From: Pseudomonas sp.
GTDB lineage: Bacteria > Pseudomonadota > Gammaproteobacteria > Pseudomonadales > Pseudomonadaceae
Length of the DNA: 64,000 nt
NCBI RefSeq assembly: GCF_030698175.1
Contig: NZ_JAUYNT010000009.1
Location: 31,489-95,488 of the forward strand
Direction: 5' to 3'
Shown here: one piece after another, positions 42,975-51,558 of the stretch
Layout: every line of letters starts with the position of its first letter
Position numbering within the stretch: the stretch's first letter is position 1
The notes under the pieces: model-generated
What the model was told of the DNA's origin: nothing
What the model saw: the letters and a program-made list of their open reading frames with translations, nothing else
Databases searched by the model: none
Position numbers and translations under genes: made by a program

Positions 42975-45134
42975 CTAAGTTGCGGCCGGGCCGACACGGC
43001 CCTTGCGCAAGGCATCGATTACGGCCTCTTTCGGACCGTCGGCAACAATATGGCCGTTATCCAGCACTATCAGGCGGTCGACCAAACTGAGCATGGAGGT
43101 GCGGTGGGTAATCAGCAGCAAGGTCTTGTTGTGCGCCCAGTTGTGCAGACGGCTACGCAGTATTTCTTCGGTGGTGTTGTCCATCGCGCTGGTGGGTTCG
43201 TCGAACAGCAGGATGGGTGGATCAAGCAGCAGGGCGCGGGCCATCAGTACGCATTGGCGCTGGCCACCGGAAAGCAGTTGGCCGCGCTCGCCAACCGGGC
43301 GGTCGTAGCCCTGCGGATGTTGCCGGGCAAGTTCGCTGACGCCAGTCATCTCGGCGACTTCGAGCATGCGCTCGTCACTCGCATAGCGGGCGCCGAGGGT
43401 CAGGTTGTCGCGCAAACTGCCGGCCAACAGCGGCAGATCATGGGCGACGTAGCCGATTTGGTGACGAAGGTCGGCGACGTCGAGCTGGCGCAGGTCCAGT
43501 CCGTCAAGCAGCAGTTGGCCTTTTTCGGGGGCGTAGAAACCCATGATCAGCCGCGCCAGTGTGCTCTTGCCCGAGCCGCTGCGGCCGATGATGCCGATGT
43601 GCTCGCCAGCGCTCATGTGAAAATTAACCGTGGCCAGGGCTGGTGTGCTTTGCGCGGGGTAGCGAAAGCTCACTTGGCGGACGTCCAGCGCGCCTTTCAG
43701 GTGGGTGCGCTCCAGTGGCCGCTGCTTGGCTTGGCGCTCTTGCGGCAGGGTCATCAAGGCGTCGGTGCTTTTCATCGTGAGCCGGGCTTGTTGGTAGCGG
43801 GTAATCAATCCAGCGATCTGCCCAAGGGGGGCGAGCACCCGACTGCCGAGCATGTAACAGGCGACCAAGGCGCCAACACTCAGATCGCCTGCCGTGATGC
43901 TGTAAACCCCGGCCACTATGGTGGCCATGCCGGCAAACTGTTGTAAAAACAGCGTGCCATTCATGGCCAGTGCCGAGAGAAAACGCGCGTGAGTATCCAG
44001 GCGTGTCAGTGCGCCATGGGTGGTTTCCCACTTGTGTTGTCGCTCGCTTTCGGCGCTGCAGGCCTTGAGGGTTTCTAGCCCGCCGAGGGTTTCGATCAGC
44101 AGCGCCTGACGTTCGGCGCCAAGGGTCAGGCTGCGTTGCACGGTATCGCGCAGGCGCGACTGAATGATCAGTGCAAACACTGCGGTAATGGGAAATGCCA
44201 GTAGCGGAATAATCACCAGTGGGCCGCCGAGCATGCCGATGACCAAGAGCATCAGCACGGTAAAGGGCAGGTCGATCAGGCTGGTCAGGGTGACGGCGGT
44301 CAAAAACTCACGCAGGCCCTGAAAGTCATGAATGCTTTGGGCAAAACCGCCGACCGTCGCCGGCCGGGCAGTCATCGCCATCCCCGTGATGCGCTCAAAC
44401 AAGGTGGCGGAGAGCAATACGTCGGTTTTTTTGCCGGCAGTGTCGAGCAAATGCGCGCGCAGCACCCGCAGCAGCAGCTCAAAGGCGGTACCGACAAACA
44501 GGCCGATGACCAGCACCCAAAGGGTTGATAAGGCTTGGTTGGGCACGACACGGTCATAGGTTTGCATCACGAACAGCGGCACCATAAGGCCGAGTAAATT
44601 GACCAGCAAGCTGGCCAACAGTGCATCGCCATACAACCCGCGTGACAACCTGAGGGTGTCACGAAACCAGGACTCAACCCTGGGTATTAACGGCCTGCGG
44701 GCTTCATCCAGTTCATGCCGAGGGCGGGCAAACAAGGCCTGACCGCTGTATTCGACGGTCAATTGCTCAAGGCTGACCCATTGCTCGCCGCCGTCGGTTT
44801 CACTCGGTAGTAACAGCGCCTGTTGTTTTGCCCCCCATTTGCGCAACACCGCGCTACGGCCGTTTTTTAGCAGCAGTAAAACCGGCAGATTGAGTGGCGA
44901 GATGGCGCTTAGGTCACGCCTTAATAGTCGCCCTTGCAGACCGGCGCGAGCGGCGGCGCGGGGCAGTAACTCGGCCGTCAAGCGCTGCTCGGGCAGGGGC
45001 AGGCCGGCGGTTAAGCTGGCACGGCTGGCGGGGCAGTCGTGCAGTTTGCACAGAATCAACAATCCATCGAGTAGCGGGTCATCGTGGCTAAGCCGTGGGT
45101 CACCCGCTGGGCCTGCGCGTTCCATGGTCGTCAA
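42975..45134 (-). CDS. lapB: type I secretion ABC transporter, permease and ATPase (LapB-like)
   Basis: A 719-residue exporter. The N-terminal C39-like domain (residues 20-140) has no catalytic Cys (DPLLDGLLILCKLH), so it would hold cargo rather than cut it. Six membrane helices follow, then the ATPase domain with GRSGSGKST (Walker A), LSGGQRQC (signature) and ILLFDEPTSAMD (Walker B). The start is probably TTG 45134: AAGGAG lies 9 bases before it, while the in-frame ATG 45125 is too far from that site. It ends 7 bases before the HlyD gene and would export the adhesin. Confidence 0.92.
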   Translation of the reverse strand: MTTMERAGPAGDPRLSHDDPLLDGLLILCKLHDCPASRASLTAGLPLPEQRLTAELLPRAAARAGLQGRLLRRDLSAISPLNLPVLLLLKNGRSAVLRKWGAKQQALLLPSETDGGEQWVSLEQLTVEYSGQALFARPRHELDEARRPLIPRVESWFRDTLRLSRGLYGDALLASLLVNLLGLMVPLFVMQTYDRVVPNQALSTLWVLVIGLFVGTAFELLLRVLRAHLLDTAGKKTDVLLSATLFERITGMAMTARPATVGGFAQSIHDFQGLREFLTAVTLTSLIDLPFTVLMLLVIGMLGGPLVIIPLLAFPITAVFALIIQSRLRDTVQRSLTLGAERQALLIETLGGLETLKACSAESERQHKWETTHGALTRLDTHARFLSALAMNGTLFLQQFAGMATIVAGVYSITAGDLSVGALVACYMLGSRVLAPLGQIAGLITRYQQARLTMKSTDALMTLPQERQAKQRPLERTHLKGALDVRQVSFRYPAQSTPALATVNFHMSAGEHIGIIGRSGSGKSTLARLIMGFYAPEKGQLLLDGLDLRQLDVADLRHQIGYVAHDLPLLAGSLRDNLTLGARYASDERMLEVAEMTGVSELARQHPQGYDRPVGERGQLLSGGQRQCVLMARALLLDPPILLFDEPTSAMDNTTEEILRSRLHNWAHNKTLLLITHRTSMLSLVDRLIVLDNGHIVADGPKEAVIDALRKGRVGPAAT

Positions 45135-45153
45135 GGGCTACTGCTCCTTGGAC

Positions 45154-46509
45154 TTACTTCATGTCGGGTAGAGCCGCCTGATTGTTTACGTCGCTCATGG
45201 CTACCGCCTCTGCCGGCAGCGCAATATTTTGCTGGCGCAGCAAGTCACCGGTGGCGGCGATCACCCGGTACATTGAAAACTCTTCGGTGTAGCGCACCTC
45301 GGTGTAACGACGGTTAGCGGTGAACAGCTCGTTTTCACTGTCGAGCAGATCGAGAAGGGTGCGTTGGCCGAGGGTAAATTGCTGCTGATAAGCCTCACGT
45401 ACGCGCGCCGAGTAGTCGGCATAATCGCGTGCTTTGGGCGTTTGCAGGCGGGCGTTCTCCATCGCGTTCCAGGCCAGGGCGAGGTTTTCGTTGAGCTCGC
45501 GCAAGGCGTTGTTACGGATGTCCATGGCCTCATTGATTTTGTAGGCGGACGACTGCAAGCGCGCTTTGTCACGCATGCCGTTAAATAGGTTGTAGTTCAT
45601 TGCGATCCCAGCTTTCCAGCCATTCACATGGCCCTGCTCGCCTTGAATGTCGTTGTCCGCATTGGTGCTGAGCTCCGCATCGAAGCGTGGATAAAACGGA
45701 GCTTTGGCCGATTCGTATTGTTTTTCGGCGGCCTGGATGTCGGCTTGGGCCGATTTGAGCAGTGGGTTATTGCTGGTTACGGCTTGCCGGGCGCCGGCGA
45801 TGTCGGCCGGCATTGAGCTTTTGGCGCTGGCAGGCGAGACCAGGTCGTCAGCCTTACGGCCGGTCACACTCAGAAAGTTAGCCTCGGCATCGGCCAAGTT
45901 GACTTGCTCGGTGTAGAGGTTGTTTTGCGCCAACGCCAAGCGGGCTTCAGCTTGATCCGAGTCGGCGGTACGCCCCACCCCGGTTTCACTGCGCAGCGAT
46001 ATTTGGTCGTTCATGCGCAAGTGCGCCTGCAGGTTGTTGGTGGCCAGGGTCACCATCTCGCGGCGCTTGAGCACGTCGAGGTAAACCTCAACAGTGCGTA
46101 AAGCCAAGGCCTCGGCAGTGCCCAGGGTGTAGTAGGCGCGGGAATTGACCACGGCCTCGGTACGAGCGACTTCGTTAGGGGTATTAAAGCCATCAAATAG
46201 CATCTGCCGTAAGCGCAGTTCGGAGGTGCCATAGGTGTTGGTTTCAGTGTTATGGCCCGTTAATCCGCGAGTGGTAGGGCTGTCGGAATTTTGCCGGCCG
46301 TAACCTGCCAGCACATCAACGCTGGGTAGATAGCCGCCTTTAGCAACCTTGACCTCTTCATTGGCTGACAGCCTGGCGTTCTGGCTGGCCTGGATTTGTG
46401 GATGAGTCTCGACTGTGCTTTGGATCGCATCGCTCAGCGTCATGGCCTGTACTTGCGAGCAACTGATGGCCAGCAGAGTGCAACTCCAGAGAGGGTTCAA
46501 ACGGCGCAT
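45154..46509 (-). CDS. lapE: TolC-family outer-membrane channel of the type I system (LapE-like)
   Basis: A 451-residue TolC protein. A signal peptide (RRLNPLWSCTLLAISCSQVQA) precedes the first repeat MTLSDAIQSTVETHPQIQASQ; the two-repeat helical barrel continues to GQRTLLDLLDSENELFTANRRY, a hallmark of the type I secretion TolC/AggA group. ATG 46509 has AGGAG upstream. It is the first gene of the minus-strand secretion unit and faces the adhesin gene across a 455-base control region. Confidence 0.92.
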   Translation of the reverse strand: MRRLNPLWSCTLLAISCSQVQAMTLSDAIQSTVETHPQIQASQNARLSANEEVKVAKGGYLPSVDVLAGYGRQNSDSPTTRGLTGHNTETNTYGTSELRLRQMLFDGFNTPNEVARTEAVVNSRAYYTLGTAEALALRTVEVYLDVLKRREMVTLATNNLQAHLRMNDQISLRSETGVGRTADSDQAEARLALAQNNLYTEQVNLADAEANFLSVTGRKADDLVSPASAKSSMPADIAGARQAVTSNNPLLKSAQADIQAAEKQYESAKAPFYPRFDAELSTNADNDIQGEQGHVNGWKAGIAMNYNLFNGMRDKARLQSSAYKINEAMDIRNNALRELNENLALAWNAMENARLQTPKARDYADYSARVREAYQQQFTLGQRTLLDLLDSENELFTANRRYTEVRYTEEFSMYRVIAATGDLLRQQNIALPAEAVAMSDVNNQAALPDMK

Positions 46510-46964
46510 GGGGGTTCTCCTAGTGTGCGGGTGTCTTTCATTCGTCAAACTAATGACGATCTTGCCCGCGTAACTGATGCAAGCCTGTAACTACACAGCT
46601 AAGAACATTTTTTGACCGGGCTAAGAAAATTTTGAACCAAGGGATATGAAGAAAAATTCTTATGCAGTCTGTGAAAACCAGCACATTGTTTTCTCTAGTC
46701 GCCACGTTATTGGGCGTTAGTTCTGTTGCGTGGCCAGATTTGGTGGTTGTGCACGCTGTGCGCGCAAAGGGCGGGGATGTATCTGGTGGAGTAGTACGAT
46801 GTGGCTTGAGCGATATTTTTTTGTCGCCGGATATTTGGATGCTGCCGCGTTGTTCCATCTCGGTCAGTTTTGTTCTTCGCATGCCTACGGCGCTTTAAAA
46901 GTGCATTGACCTTTTAAGCGATGTGTCGACGCGGGTCGGCAGTTGTAGTGCGGAGGATGGGCTC
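46510..46964. promoter_or_regulatory. 455-base control region between the secretion unit and the adhesin gene
   Basis: This A/T-rich region separates two diverging transcripts and must hold both promoters. The clearest signal is a 22-base-period direct repeat, GCTAAGAA(C/A)ATTTT at 46598 and 46620, on the secretion-gene side. Short open frames on either strand (for example 46662-46898) lack ribosome sites and family features. In related Lap systems this region is controlled by c-di-GMP-linked regulators; no such site can be named from sequence alone. Confidence 0.5.
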
Positions 46965-49900
46965 ATGGCTACGTTAATCGGTGTCGTCAGACAAGTAGTA
47001 GGCGAAGCATTCGCAGTCGCGAGCGATGGAGCGCGCCGGCCCTTGGCCGTAGGTGATCGCGTATATGCCGGTGAACAGGTGGTAACAGGCGCTGAAGGGT
47101 CTATTGCCATTACCCTCACGGGCGGTGGCGAGTTAACGTTGGGGCGTGGCAGCAGTCAGCTGCTCGACTCCCAGATCCTCGTCGAGGCCCACGGCGGCCC
47201 CTCTGATACCGCTGCCCAAGCAGCTACTGCCGCCCCCAGTCAGCAAGCACTGACCGATGTGCAACAACTGCAGGCGGCCATCGAGGCTGGCGTAGACCCG
47301 ACCCAACTCGGTGAAGCCACCGCAGCCGGCCCCGGTGCTGGCGGTGCGGGTGGCGCGGGCGGTGCCGGCGGCGGGCACTCCTTCGTGCTGCTGGGTGAAA
47401 CCGGCGAGGTGGTCGACCCAACCATCGGCTATCCCACTGGCCCTATTAGCTCTGCGCCGGAGTTTCCGGACGCTGAACCTGCCGGCGCCCCTCTGCTTGC
47501 CGCAGTTATAGCGCCGGACTTCACGCCTGTCATAGAAGTCATTTATCACGATTCCGAAGGTCAAGTCGTGGTCGGCCCTGGACTGGTTGATGAGGAGGCA
47601 CTGGCGACTGGCAGCAACCCATCGAGCCCTGCCGAGACGACCTCAGGCCAATTGATTATTACTTCTCCAGACGGCATTTCCGCCGTGCAAGCGCAGCTGC
47701 AAGTGCAAAATATTGCGGGTGACTGGATTGACATCACCGCTGGCGCAACCGTTGCGGGGCAATACGGCACCCTGACCTTCGATACCGCAGGCAATTGGGT
47801 CTACAGCATCACGGTCAACACTGTCGACCACAGTAATCCCGACGCCACCGGGGCGGACGATCAGGTCGCCGAAACCTTTGCCGTACGGGTTGTGGATACC
47901 GATGGCGATATTTCACCGGCAGCGCCTTTGACGATTTTGATTAATGATGATGGTCCGACAGGATTTGAGAATGTGCTGGTGCAATTGGACGACGATGCGC
48001 TGGTAGCCGGTAACCCTGGCGGTATTGGTGACGACGCTGATGGGGTCAATGCCAGTGGCACCCTCGGGCACAGTTTCGGTGCCGACAGCGCGGGCTCGGT
48101 GGTATGGCTGACCACCGGCGCACCGGAGGGCTTCACTTACGAGACGTCGGGCGATGATCTGCTGATCAAACAGTTGGGTGTGACGGTGCTGACCGTGACG
48201 CTGAACACCGCCACGGGCGCCTATGCAGTGGTCCAGAACACGTCGATCGCGCATTCGGTGGGGGATGACGAGAATAATCTTAGCCTCACCCTGAACTACC
48301 GGGTGACCGACGGCGATGGCGACCATGCCGACAGCAGCCTGCTGATCAACGTCGATGATGACAGCCCGACGATCAGTCCTGTGCAAGAAACAAATATCAA
48401 TCTGGAAGTGGATGAAACCGTCCTCGCCACCAACAACAGCGTCGATGTGTCGGGTGCCTTCAGCGGCAGCTACGGCGCGGACGCTGCTGGCAGCACGGTT
48501 TACAGCGTCAGTACCAGCGATGGCACTGACAGTGGCCTGAATGACACCGCCACCGGCAGCGACATCCTGCTGTACAACACCGCGACCGGCGTCGAAGGCC
48601 GGGTCGGCGGCGAGTTTGGCGCCGTGGCCTTTAGCCTCAGCGTGCTCGGCAGCAGCGTGAGCCTGGATCAAGTGCGGGCGATTGAACACCCAAGCCTGGA
48701 TCCAAACGAACCCATTAGCCCGGATGCCGGCAGCCTGAGTTTGACCGCGACCATTACCGACCGCGACGGTGACGTCGATGACGTCAGCCTGGACCTGAGC
48801 GGTTCGATCGTGTTCCGCGACGACGGCCCCTCGATCAGCCTGGTGGAAGAAGCCGATGTTGGCCTGGAAGTGGATGAAACCGTCCTCGCCACCAACGACA
48901 GCGTCGATGTGTCGGGTGCCTTCAGTGGCAGCTATGGCGCGGACGCTGCTGGCAGTACGGTTTACAGCGTCAGTACCAGCGATGGCACCGACAGTGGCCT
49001 GGATGACACCGCCACCGGCAGCGACATCCTGCTGTACAACACCGCGACTGGCGTCGAAGGCCGGGTCGGTGGCGAGTTTGGCGCCGTGGCCTTTAGCCTC
49101 AGCGTGCTCGGCAGCACCGTGACCCTGGACCAGGTGCGGGCGATTGAACACCCAAGCCTGGACCCGAACGAACCCATTAGCCCGGATGCCGGCAGCCTGA
49201 GTTTGACCGCGACCATTACCGACCGCGACGGTGACGTCGATGACGTCAGCCTGGACCTGAGCGGTTCGATCGTGTTCCGCGACGACGGCCCGGTGCTGAA
49301 TGCAATTCAGGACGGCATCATGGGCAACTTTGCCAGTTTGGATGACCCTGCACGCACGCTCCACGGTCTCAGCGACATCGATTTCGGTGCCGATGGTTTC
49401 GGTGCCTTCCATCTGTCAGGCATCGAGCCTAATGAGTACATCAGCTACAGCACTGTGGATAATCTGGACGGCTCGTCTGTGCTCACCGCAACGGTCGACT
49501 CCACCGGTGACATCTTCTTTATCCTGACAATGAACCCCGATGCCAGCTACGACTTCGAGCTGGTTACCCCCAGCCCGACGGTTGAAACCACCAAATCCCT
49601 GCTCGGCCTGACCCCAGGCGGGCCGGTGACCAGCCTGGCACTGGCGATCAACGGCATCACCGCCACCTTCACCGAGCTGGCTACCAGTCCCGGTACAGGC
49701 GGCGTCAACTCGTCCAGCAACGGTATGGGCATCGACAATAATCTGATCAACGGCGGCGAGTTGATGAAGGTGGCCTTTAACTCCGATGTGATCAACACCG
49801 GCTTTACCCTGAACAAACTCAGCACCAGCGATATCCTGACCTGGGCGGTGTTTAACGCAGGCGTGCTAATCGCCTCGGGCACCTGGGTTCCGCCGGCCGG

Positions 49901-50690
49901 CACCGGCGAGGGCGACAATACGGAGTTCGACATCCTGGATCCGATTGCGGGTTCCACCATGAGCTACACCTTTGGGTCGGAGGCCGCCATCCTGGCCAGT
50001 GGCTTCGATGAGCTGCGCCTGGGGGCGGCTAGCGGCGACGATTACCGCCTGCTGTCGATCACCGTGACCGAGGAGATCTTCCCGGATGACGCCGTCCTGA
50101 GCTTCGACCTGAACGCGACGGACGGCGACGGCGACCCGATCGCCACCACCAGCTTCAGCGTCACTATCGAGGGCACTGGCGCCGAGGCCACCGGCTTCAC
50201 CCTCAGCGGCACTGCCGCCAATGAAGTGTTGCTGGGTGGCAGTGGCAACGACAGCTTGCTCGGTTTCGGTGGTGATGATCTGCTGATTGGCGGGCTGGGC
50301 GATGACACGCTGACAGGCGGTGCGGGAAAAGACACCTTCGTGTGGAACTCTGCGGATGCCGATGCAAATATCGACGTTGATCACGTGACCGACTTCTTTA
50401 TTGAGACTCCCGGAGTGGCGGGCGGTAATTCCGATGCGTTGGATCTGTCGCAGTTGCTGAGCGGTCTCTCTGGCACTCCCGATGGCAATGAGTTGGATGA
50501 CTATCTGAGCTTCACGTTTACCGCCAGTACCACCATTGATGTCAGTGAAACGGCTGGTGGCGCTGTGGTGCAGCAGATAGTGTTGGATGGCGTGGATCTG
50601 TCCAGTGGCGCTTATTACGCCAGCAACGATGCGGCGACCATAATCAACGGATTGCTCAATGACAATGCACTGAAGGTGGACGCCGCCTAA
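46965..50690 (+). CDS. short LapA-type RTX adhesin with retention module
   Basis: A 1241-residue cell-surface adhesin. Residues 1-125 form the retention module that jams in the TolC channel; a TAAG site (residues 119-122) matches the LapG cleavage motif, followed by a Gly-rich linker (GAGGAGGAGGAGGG). Ig-like/VCBS-type domains follow, each ending in an NDDGPT or DDGP motif, including two nearly identical 154-residue units (about residues 473-780). Four RTX nonapeptides (GGSGNDSLL, GFGGDDLLI, GGLGDDTLT, GGAGKDTFV; about 1089-1128) and a C-terminal type I secretion region close the protein. Typical LapA proteins are several times longer. GGAGGA precedes ATG 46965; 14 in-frame upstream codons do not fit the family. 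Confidence 0.9.
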   Translation: MATLIGVVRQVVGEAFAVASDGARRPLAVGDRVYAGEQVVTGAEGSIAITLTGGGELTLGRGSSQLLDSQILVEAHGGPSDTAAQAATAAPSQQALTDVQQLQAAIEAGVDPTQLGEATAAGPGAGGAGGAGGAGGGHSFVLLGETGEVVDPTIGYPTGPISSAPEFPDAEPAGAPLLAAVIAPDFTPVIEVIYHDSEGQVVVGPGLVDEEALATGSNPSSPAETTSGQLIITSPDGISAVQAQLQVQNIAGDWIDITAGATVAGQYGTLTFDTAGNWVYSITVNTVDHSNPDATGADDQVAETFAVRVVDTDGDISPAAPLTILINDDGPTGFENVLVQLDDDALVAGNPGGIGDDADGVNASGTLGHSFGADSAGSVVWLTTGAPEGFTYETSGDDLLIKQLGVTVLTVTLNTATGAYAVVQNTSIAHSVGDDENNLSLTLNYRVTDGDGDHADSSLLINVDDDSPTISPVQETNINLEVDETVLATNNSVDVSGAFSGSYGADAAGSTVYSVSTSDGTDSGLNDTATGSDILLYNTATGVEGRVGGEFGAVAFSLSVLGSSVSLDQVRAIEHPSLDPNEPISPDAGSLSLTATITDRDGDVDDVSLDLSGSIVFRDDGPSISLVEEADVGLEVDETVLATNDSVDVSGAFSGSYGADAAGSTVYSVSTSDGTDSGLDDTATGSDILLYNTATGVEGRVGGEFGAVAFSLSVLGSTVTLDQVRAIEHPSLDPNEPISPDAGSLSLTATITDRDGDVDDVSLDLSGSIVFRDDGPVLNAIQDGIMGNFASLDDPARTLHGLSDIDFGADGFGAFHLSGIEPNEYISYSTVDNLDGSSVLTATVDSTGDIFFILTMNPDASYDFELVTPSPTVETTKSLLGLTPGGPVTSLALAINGITATFTELATSPGTGGVNSSSNGMGIDNNLINGGELMKVAFNSDVINTGFTLNKLSTSDILTWAVFNAGVLIASGTWVPPAGTGEGDNTEFDILDPIAGSTMSYTFGSEAAILASGFDELRLGAASGDDYRLLSITVTEEIFPDDAVLSFDLNATDGDGDPIATTSFSVTIEGTGAEATGFTLSGTAANEVLLGGSGNDSLLGFGGDDLLIGGLGDDTLTGGAGKDTFVWNSADADANIDVDHVTDFFIETPGVAGGNSDALDLSQLLSGLSGTPDGNELDDYLSFTFTASTTIDVSETAGGAVVQQIVLDGVDLSSGAYYASNDAATIINGLLNDNALKVDAA
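48382..49305 (+). repeat. two tandem 462-bp units inside the adhesin gene
   Basis: The second unit repeats the first with a period of exactly 462 bases (for example CTGGAAGTGGATGAAACCGT at 48402 and 48864; CGACGACGGCCC ends at 48829 and 49291). Only scattered base changes separate them, mostly AAC/GAC and AGC/ACC type. Such recent duplication also means short-read assembly could have collapsed further copies. Confidence 0.9.
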
Positions 50691-50707
50691 ACGGCACTAA
50701 GGCAGTT

Positions 50708-50741
50708 AGCCCGCTAACCTTGTGGGGTGGCGGGCTTTTTT
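50708..50741 (+). terminator. terminator after the adhesin gene
   Basis: AGCCCGC (50708-50714) pairs with GCGGGCT (50730-50736) followed by a run of T. It begins 18 bases after the adhesin stop and ends before the next small gene. Confidence 0.8.
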
Positions 50742-50763
50742 ATGGAAGATTGCAGGAGGCAGC

Positions 50764-51105
50764 ATGGTCTATGTGCAACGTGATATTGATGGGCGTTTGC
50801 TGCGGGTGGAGCGCGCGCCCTTTGCGGATATGACAGAAGCCTTGGCGGTCGAAGATGAAGAGTTGCATGCCTGGTTAGCCATGCGCGAGGACGTGCATGA
50901 GCGGCTGTCGAAGTTAAAAAACTCGGACCTTGAAATGGTGCGGGTGCTGGAAGACTTGGTCGATGTGCTGGTGAATCGCGGGGTCATTCGCTACACTGAT
51001 TTGCCCGAGGCCGCCCGCAATAAATTGCATGCCCGCGCCGATACGCGCGCCAAATTGGGTGGGCTCAGTGGCTTGCTGGGAGATGAGGAGCATAGGTTCA
51101 TTTAG
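50764..51105 (+). CDS. small protein of unknown function downstream of the adhesin
   Basis: A 113-residue acidic protein with the start VYVQRDIDGRLLRVERAPF, a helical middle (WLAMREDVHERLSKLKNSDLEMVRVLEDLVDVLVNRGVI) and a C-terminal GGLSGLLGDEE. Similar proteins in Pseudomonas are often labelled tryptophan synthase beta-like, without support in the sequence for that enzyme, which is far longer. It has no signal peptide or membrane helix. GGAGG lies before ATG 50764. It follows the adhesin gene but is separated from it by a terminator. Confidence 0.8.
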   Translation: MVYVQRDIDGRLLRVERAPFADMTEALAVEDEELHAWLAMREDVHERLSKLKNSDLEMVRVLEDLVDVLVNRGVIRYTDLPEAARNKLHARADTRAKLGGLSGLLGDEEHRFI

Positions 51106-51313
51106 GCGCTGCGGTCTGCGGCAGAATTCGCCGTTGAAGCGTTTCATCGCCACTGGCACTGGCACTGGCGTTGCGCGCTTGGTGGGCAAACCCGCAGTCA
51201 GGGCGACCATTCGGCGCGAAAATTAAGGTTATGTGTTCGTTATGGGGTGAGCCGAGCCGCAGCGCTCCTACAGTTGGCGTTGCAACCGCTAACGCAGATA
51301 CGGCCAAATTAAA

Positions 51314-51537
51314 GGCTATGTCCCAGTTACGTGTTGAACCGGTAGCAGCTTTTTGTAGGATGGGTTGAGCTTAGCGATACCCATAGCTCATCCAGCGGTA
51401 ATCAGTCCAGCCATCCCCGCACGCAGCAGCCAGCCTGAATTCATGGAGTACGTGCAACGCTTCGCACGCGGTGATGGGTATCGCTGCGCTCAACCGCATC
51501 CTACGACCTGCCTGCAACACGTAACTGGGACACAGCC
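51314..51537. repeat. nested inverted repeat, 224 bp
   Basis: The outer arms GGCTATGTCCCAGTTACGTG (51314) and CACGTAACTGGGACACAGCC (51537) are inverses with one mismatch. Inside, GTAGGATGGGTTGAGC and CGATACCCAT (from 51355) are mirrored by GATGGGTATCG and GCTCAACCGCATCCTAC (to 51504). It lies in the 453-base gap between the small protein gene and the ATP-grasp gene; the other 200 bases of that gap (51106-51313) show no gene. Confidence 0.85.
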
Positions 51538-51558
51538 AAGATTAAAGTCTATCAACGA

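Noticed and set aside
46662..46898. Small plus-strand open frame with a hydrophobic start
   Set aside because: It looks like a short secreted protein at first, but there is no ribosome site, composition is atypical, and it lies in the A/T-rich control region between diverging genes.
48382..49305. CRISPR-like or satellite array
   Set aside because: The repeat unit is 462 bp, in frame and protein-coding; no short direct repeats with unique spacers occur anywhere in the window.
47913..49412. Minus-strand open frame of 499 codons with internal repeats
   Set aside because: The repeats merely mirror the 462-bp units of the adhesin on the other strand; the plus-strand frame has the real retention, Ig-like and RTX features.
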